A stretch of 64,000 nucleotides of DNA. Origin: Abyssisolibacter fermentans (GTDB lineage: Bacteria > Bacillota > Clostridia > Tissierellales > MCWD3). This document shows, in pieces, positions 61,050-64,000 of the stretch. The translations under genes and the position numbers were made by a program. The notes beneath the pieces are model-generated. The model had not been told where the DNA came from and made no database searches. It saw only the letters and a list, made by a program, of their open reading frames with translations. Numbering within the stretch: position 1 is the stretch's first letter; the number at the start of each line of letters is the position of its first letter. The stretch lies in assembly GCF_001559865.1 (NCBI RefSeq), contig NZ_LOHE01000090.1:1-64000 (forward strand), given 5' to 3'.

Positions 61050-61685
61050 TTAATCATTATTTCTTTTCATTAGAAAAGATAATGTATATAAACTTTCATT
61101 AAGATGAACATTTTCTATAACAACTTCTTCAGGAACTTTTAAATCTGCTGGGGCAAAATTCCAAATCGCTTTGATTCCACTATTAACTAGAATATCGGCG
61201 ATTTCTTGACTTCCTTCTTTTGGAGTACAGATAATCCCTATTTCAACTTCATTATTTTCAATATAATCCTCTAGTTCATCCATATCATGGATTTGAATAC
61301 CTCTTATATTCAAACCTACCATTTTAGGATTTTTATCAAATAATGCAGTTACTTTAAACCCTGCAAGTGCAAATCCTTTATAATTAGCAATTGCTTGACC
61401 TAAATTCCCCGCACCTACAATAATAGTTTCATACACCTTGTCTAAGCCAAGTATTTTCCCTAATTGAACCTGCAAGTCTTCTACATTATATCCATAACCT
61501 TGTTGACCAAATCCTCCGAAATTATTTAGATCTTGTCTTATTTGTGAAGCAGTAAACCCAGTTAATTTACTTAATTCTTTAGAAGATATCCTCATTATTT
61601 CTTTCTCTTTAAGTTCTGACAAATACCTATAATATTTTGGCAATCTTCTTACAACTGCCATAGAAACCTTATTATTTTTAGCCAT
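61050..61685 (-). CDS. rex: Redox-sensing transcriptional repressor Rex
   Basis: 211 residues. The N-terminal winged helix (about 1-80: 'VSMAVVRRLPKYYRYLSELKEKEIMRISSKELSKLTGFTASQIRQDLNNFGGFGQQGYGY') is a strong family signature. The Rossmann domain starts at 'ETIIVGAGNLGQAIANYKGF', and the C-terminal swapped helix is 'VIENVHLNESLYTLSFLMKR'. It releases DNA when NADH rises and controls fermentation genes. Located upstream of, and in the same direction as, the P-loop/Asp23 gene. Confidence 0.97.
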   Translation of the reverse strand: MAKNNKVSMAVVRRLPKYYRYLSELKEKEIMRISSKELSKLTGFTASQIRQDLNNFGGFGQQGYGYNVEDLQVQLGKILGLDKVYETIIVGAGNLGQAIANYKGFALAGFKVTALFDKNPKMVGLNIRGIQIHDMDELEDYIENNEVEIGIICTPKEGSQEIADILVNSGIKAIWNFAPADLKVPEEVVIENVHLNESLYTLSFLMKRNND

Positions 61686-62507
61686 ACATATCCCTCTCTA
61701 TTTTTAAAATGCAACAATTTATATTTTTCAGTTTATTATATTCATATTATACACTAAATAATCATGATTAAAATATAATCTTCTTTATATAAAACTATAT
61801 CATATAATTAGTTTATATTAAATAGTAAATAAAATACTAAATACATTCAATATCAGAAAATTTAATCAATTAATAACTTGTTGTGTTAATTATAAAACAA
61901 TCTTTATATTATCGTCAATACTTTAAGCAAATAAATTCGCCTAAAAGCTTCTTATTAAAATAAAATATATACTTACTATTATATCTCTACCTATTATGAA
62001 AATACGCTTTATAACGCAAGCTATCATTTTACATAAATACTACAATAGATACAAAATTAATTAAAATTCATTGTCAAAATTATATCAATATTTATAAATT
62101 AATCCTCAGCCCAAATTTCTAATATGGTGTGAATCGCTTACTCAGACAAAGTATAGGTTATTGATTACTTAATATTATAGCATTTTATAGCATTTCATAA
62201 TAAATAGGATAAAGTATATTATAATATAAATTATTAATATTTACTACAAGATAATTTTGAAAATTGCAGATAGTACTAATATAAAACAAAATAATTATGT
62301 TGTTTATTAAGAAATATATATTGACACATAATTTATTTTACCCAAATCATTGAAAAATCGTGAGAATTCATACTATCTCTAAAAATATAAAAAATCAGAA
62401 ATCCATGTTTTTAATATGCTAACCTCCCCTTGTTATGTTATAATTTATAGAATTATCATAGAATATATGATATAAATAAATATGAACTAAATATTTTATA
62501 TAATAAT
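61686..62507. other. Long AT-rich intergenic region
   Basis: 822 bp without a recognisable gene between the divergent rex and ABC-F genes. A solo module ('GGTGTGAATCGCTTACTC', about 62123-62141) of the MITE-like family is present. The rex promoter should be within the first 100 bp. Confidence 0.4.
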
Positions 62508-62693
62508 CCCAGATTATTCATAGAAAATTATGAGCATTAAACCCAAATCTTGATTTGGCGTGAATCGCTTACTCCTATAAAGTAACTGAATAGGAGATTC
62601 ATCAATATGTTCCTTCCGTTTATAAGATATCCATTAAATTCTTTTAATTCAGAACTATACGCATATTATGGGGAGCTATATGAATAATAAGGG
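62508..62693. mobile_element. MITE-like element I, 186 bp, 5-bp direct repeat ATAAT
   Basis: The left end is CCCAGATTATTCATAGAAAA and the right end TATATGAATAATAAGGG. Exact ATAAT direct repeats are at 62503-62507 and 62694-62698. The interior holds one module ('GGCGTGAATCGCTTACTCC'). It ends 37 bp before the ABC-F start codon, so it is probably in the promoter or leader of that gene. Confidence 0.85.
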
Positions 62694-62730
62694 ATAATAT
62701 GTAATGTTTTCTGGCAAGGAGGAAATTCTC

Positions 62731-64000
62731 ATGATTGTTTTATCATGTACTAATATAAGCAAAACCTATGTAACTGACAAAATACTTGATGATGTTAGCT
62801 TCTCTATTAACTCTAGCGAAAAAGTTGGCTTAATTGGCATAAATGGTGCTGGAAAAACCACACTTTTTAATATATTAATGGGTAAAATTTCCAAAGATTC
62901 TGGGCAAGTTTACACTTCTAAAACATCTAAAATAGGTCATTTAGAGCAACATTCTAAAATGAATAGTAATAATAATATTTATCAGGAACTTTTAGAAATA
63001 TTCGAGCCTATCATTAATATGGAAAAAACGCTGAGAAATTTAGAGCATGAAATAAGTAAGGAGAGCGTTAATCCTGATTCTAAGGTTTTAAAAAAGCTTA
63101 TGAATAAATATTCTAACCTAACTGAAGAATTTGCAGATTGTAACGGTTATGGCTATGAAAGTGAAATTAAAGGTGTTTTAAAAGGCTTAGGCTTTAATGA
63201 AGAACAATTTTCACAACCAATAAACGAGCTAAGTGGTGGACAAAAGACAAGGATTTTTCTTGCAAAACTATTGCTTAAAAAGCCTGATATTCTGCTACTA
63301 GATGAACCTACTAATCATTTAGACTTAGAATCTATTGATTGGTTAGAAAAATTTCTTAAAGATTATAAGGGTTCTATAATAATAGTATCTCACGATAGAT
63401 ATTTCTTAGATAATGTTGTGACCAGAATTTTACAACTAGAAGATTCCAAGTTGAAATCATATAATGGCAATTACAGCACATATATAGATAAAAGAAAAAA
63501 AGAGCTCGAATTAATGAAGAAAAAATATGAACTTCAAAAAGATGAAATAAACCGCCAAAAAGAAATAATTAAAAATCTTTCTCTTGGTGGTAAAAGAGCT
63601 ATTAGACAAGCTCAAAGTAGAGAAAAAATGTTGAAGAAAATGGATGAATTAAAAAAGCCACCTTCCGAAAGGAAAAAAGCAAATATAACTTTTACGCCTA
63701 GTATTAAAAGTGGTAATAATGTACTTTTTGTTGAAGCTTTAGCTAAAAGCTTTAATAATAAAAAGCTTTTTAATAATATAGGCTTTAATATTTATAAAAA
63801 TGAAAAGGTAGGTATTATTGGTCCTAACGGTATTGGAAAATCAACCTTATTTAAAATAATAATGGGCAAACTAGATTTTGATAGCGGAAACTTTAAATTA
63901 GGTCATAATGTAAATATTGGATATTTTGATCAAGAGCAAGAAAATTTAAATTATGATAAAACTATTATGGATGAAATATGGGATGAACATACTTATTTTA
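62731..64000 (+). CDS. ABC-F family ATPase (runs off the window)
   Basis: At least 423 residues; the 3' end is beyond 64000. The first ATPase domain has Walker A 'GLIGINGAGKTTLFN', signature 'LSGGQKTRIFLAKLL' and Walker B 'ILLLDEPTNHLDLESIDWLE'. A charged linker of about 80 residues (about 255-330) follows. The second domain opens with 'GIIGPNGIGKSTLFK'. There are no membrane segments, so it is a soluble ribosome-acting ABC-F protein rather than a transporter. It could be an Uup/EttA-type translation factor or an antibiotic-resistance type; it cannot be told from this part. ATG 62731 follows AAGGAGG. Confidence 0.93.
   Translation, partial: MIVLSCTNISKTYVTDKILDDVSFSINSSEKVGLIGINGAGKTTLFNILMGKISKDSGQVYTSKTSKIGHLEQHSKMNSNNNIYQELLEIFEPIINMEKTLRNLEHEISKESVNPDSKVLKKLMNKYSNLTEEFADCNGYGYESEIKGVLKGLGFNEEQFSQPINELSGGQKTRIFLAKLLLKKPDILLLDEPTNHLDLESIDWLEKFLKDYKGSIIIVSHDRYFLDNVVTRILQLEDSKLKSYNGNYSTYIDKRKKELELMKKKYELQKDEINRQKEIIKNLSLGGKRAIRQAQSREKMLKKMDELKKPPSERKKANITFTPSIKSGNNVLFVEALAKSFNNKKLFNNIGFNIYKNEKVGIIGPNGIGKSTLFKIIMGKLDFDSGNFKLGHNVNIGYFDQEQENLNYDKTIMDEIWDEHTYF

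Noticed and set aside
61885-61905. Rex autoregulatory site upstream of rex (TTGTGTTAATTATAAAACAA)
   Set aside because: Spacing and half-sites do not match the Rex consensus, and it is about 200 bp from the start codon.

Overview
The window is AT-rich chromosomal DNA of an anaerobic, low-GC Gram-positive bacterium of the Clostridia (Clostridiales/Tissierellales type). The evidence is Gram-positive ribosome binding sites (AGGAGG), Rex, a YerC-type TrpR relative, a CIRCE-controlled groESL operon, a T-box leader, a clostridial-type single-chain PurL, lar (nickel-pincer cofactor) genes, glutamate dehydrogenase and heavy investment in peptide uptake. The last points suggest an amino-acid or peptide fermenter. 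The species cannot be named from the sequence alone.

Layout. 1-3700: a secreted cell-wall amidase and an orphan ADP-ribosyltransferase-like protein. 3798-14763: an oligopeptide ABC transporter on the minus strand (oppB-oppC-oppD-oppF) followed by three paralogous binding lipoproteins with long spacers, shared operator-like palindromes and near-identical terminators. 15496-20088: ligA and pcrA. 20508-22592: an Mpv17-like membrane protein and a split ThrE-type exporter. 23223-26166 (plus strand): a cytoplasmic chemoreceptor fused to a dinucleotide-binding-like domain, a Kef-type antiporter behind a hairpin leader, and a PII-like protein. 26366-38717: yerC, a small orphan gene and the purine operon purL-E-C-F-M-N-H-D. 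39049-40703: a purine permease behind a tandem guanine plus ykkC-class (probably PRPP) riboswitch. 41402-46788: an accessory zone with a subtilisin-like protease, broken genes, recombinase and integrase remnants and a short T-box-controlled alanyl-tRNA synthetase-like gene. 46895-49907: guaB-guaA. 50140-53343: larE, larB and larC, the last split by a probable -1 frameshift on A9. 53758-55708: groESL. 55963-61685: AI-2E-type permease, 8-oxoguanine glycosylase, glutamate dehydrogenase, a P-loop/Asp23 fusion, and rex. 62731-64000: an ABC-F protein running off the window.

Purine metabolism is a strong theme. De novo synthesis to IMP, IMP to GMP (guaB, guaA) and purine uptake lie within about 23 kb, and the uptake gene appears to be gated by a two-aptamer RNA. 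The order ligA-pcrA ... yerC ... purD-purH resembles a stretched version of the Bacillus arrangement.

The clearest non-gene signal is a family of dispersed elements, 35 to 346 bp long. Their ends are inverted copies of CCC(A/T)GATTATTCATA, and several are flanked by perfect 5-bp direct repeats (ATTAT, TTAAA, TTTAA, ATAAT), as expected for miniature inverted-repeat transposable elements. Internal modules of the same family also occur alone and as a three-copy 72-bp tandem array. One element has its target-site repeat on the pcrA stop codon, and another sits 37 bp in front of the ABC-F gene.
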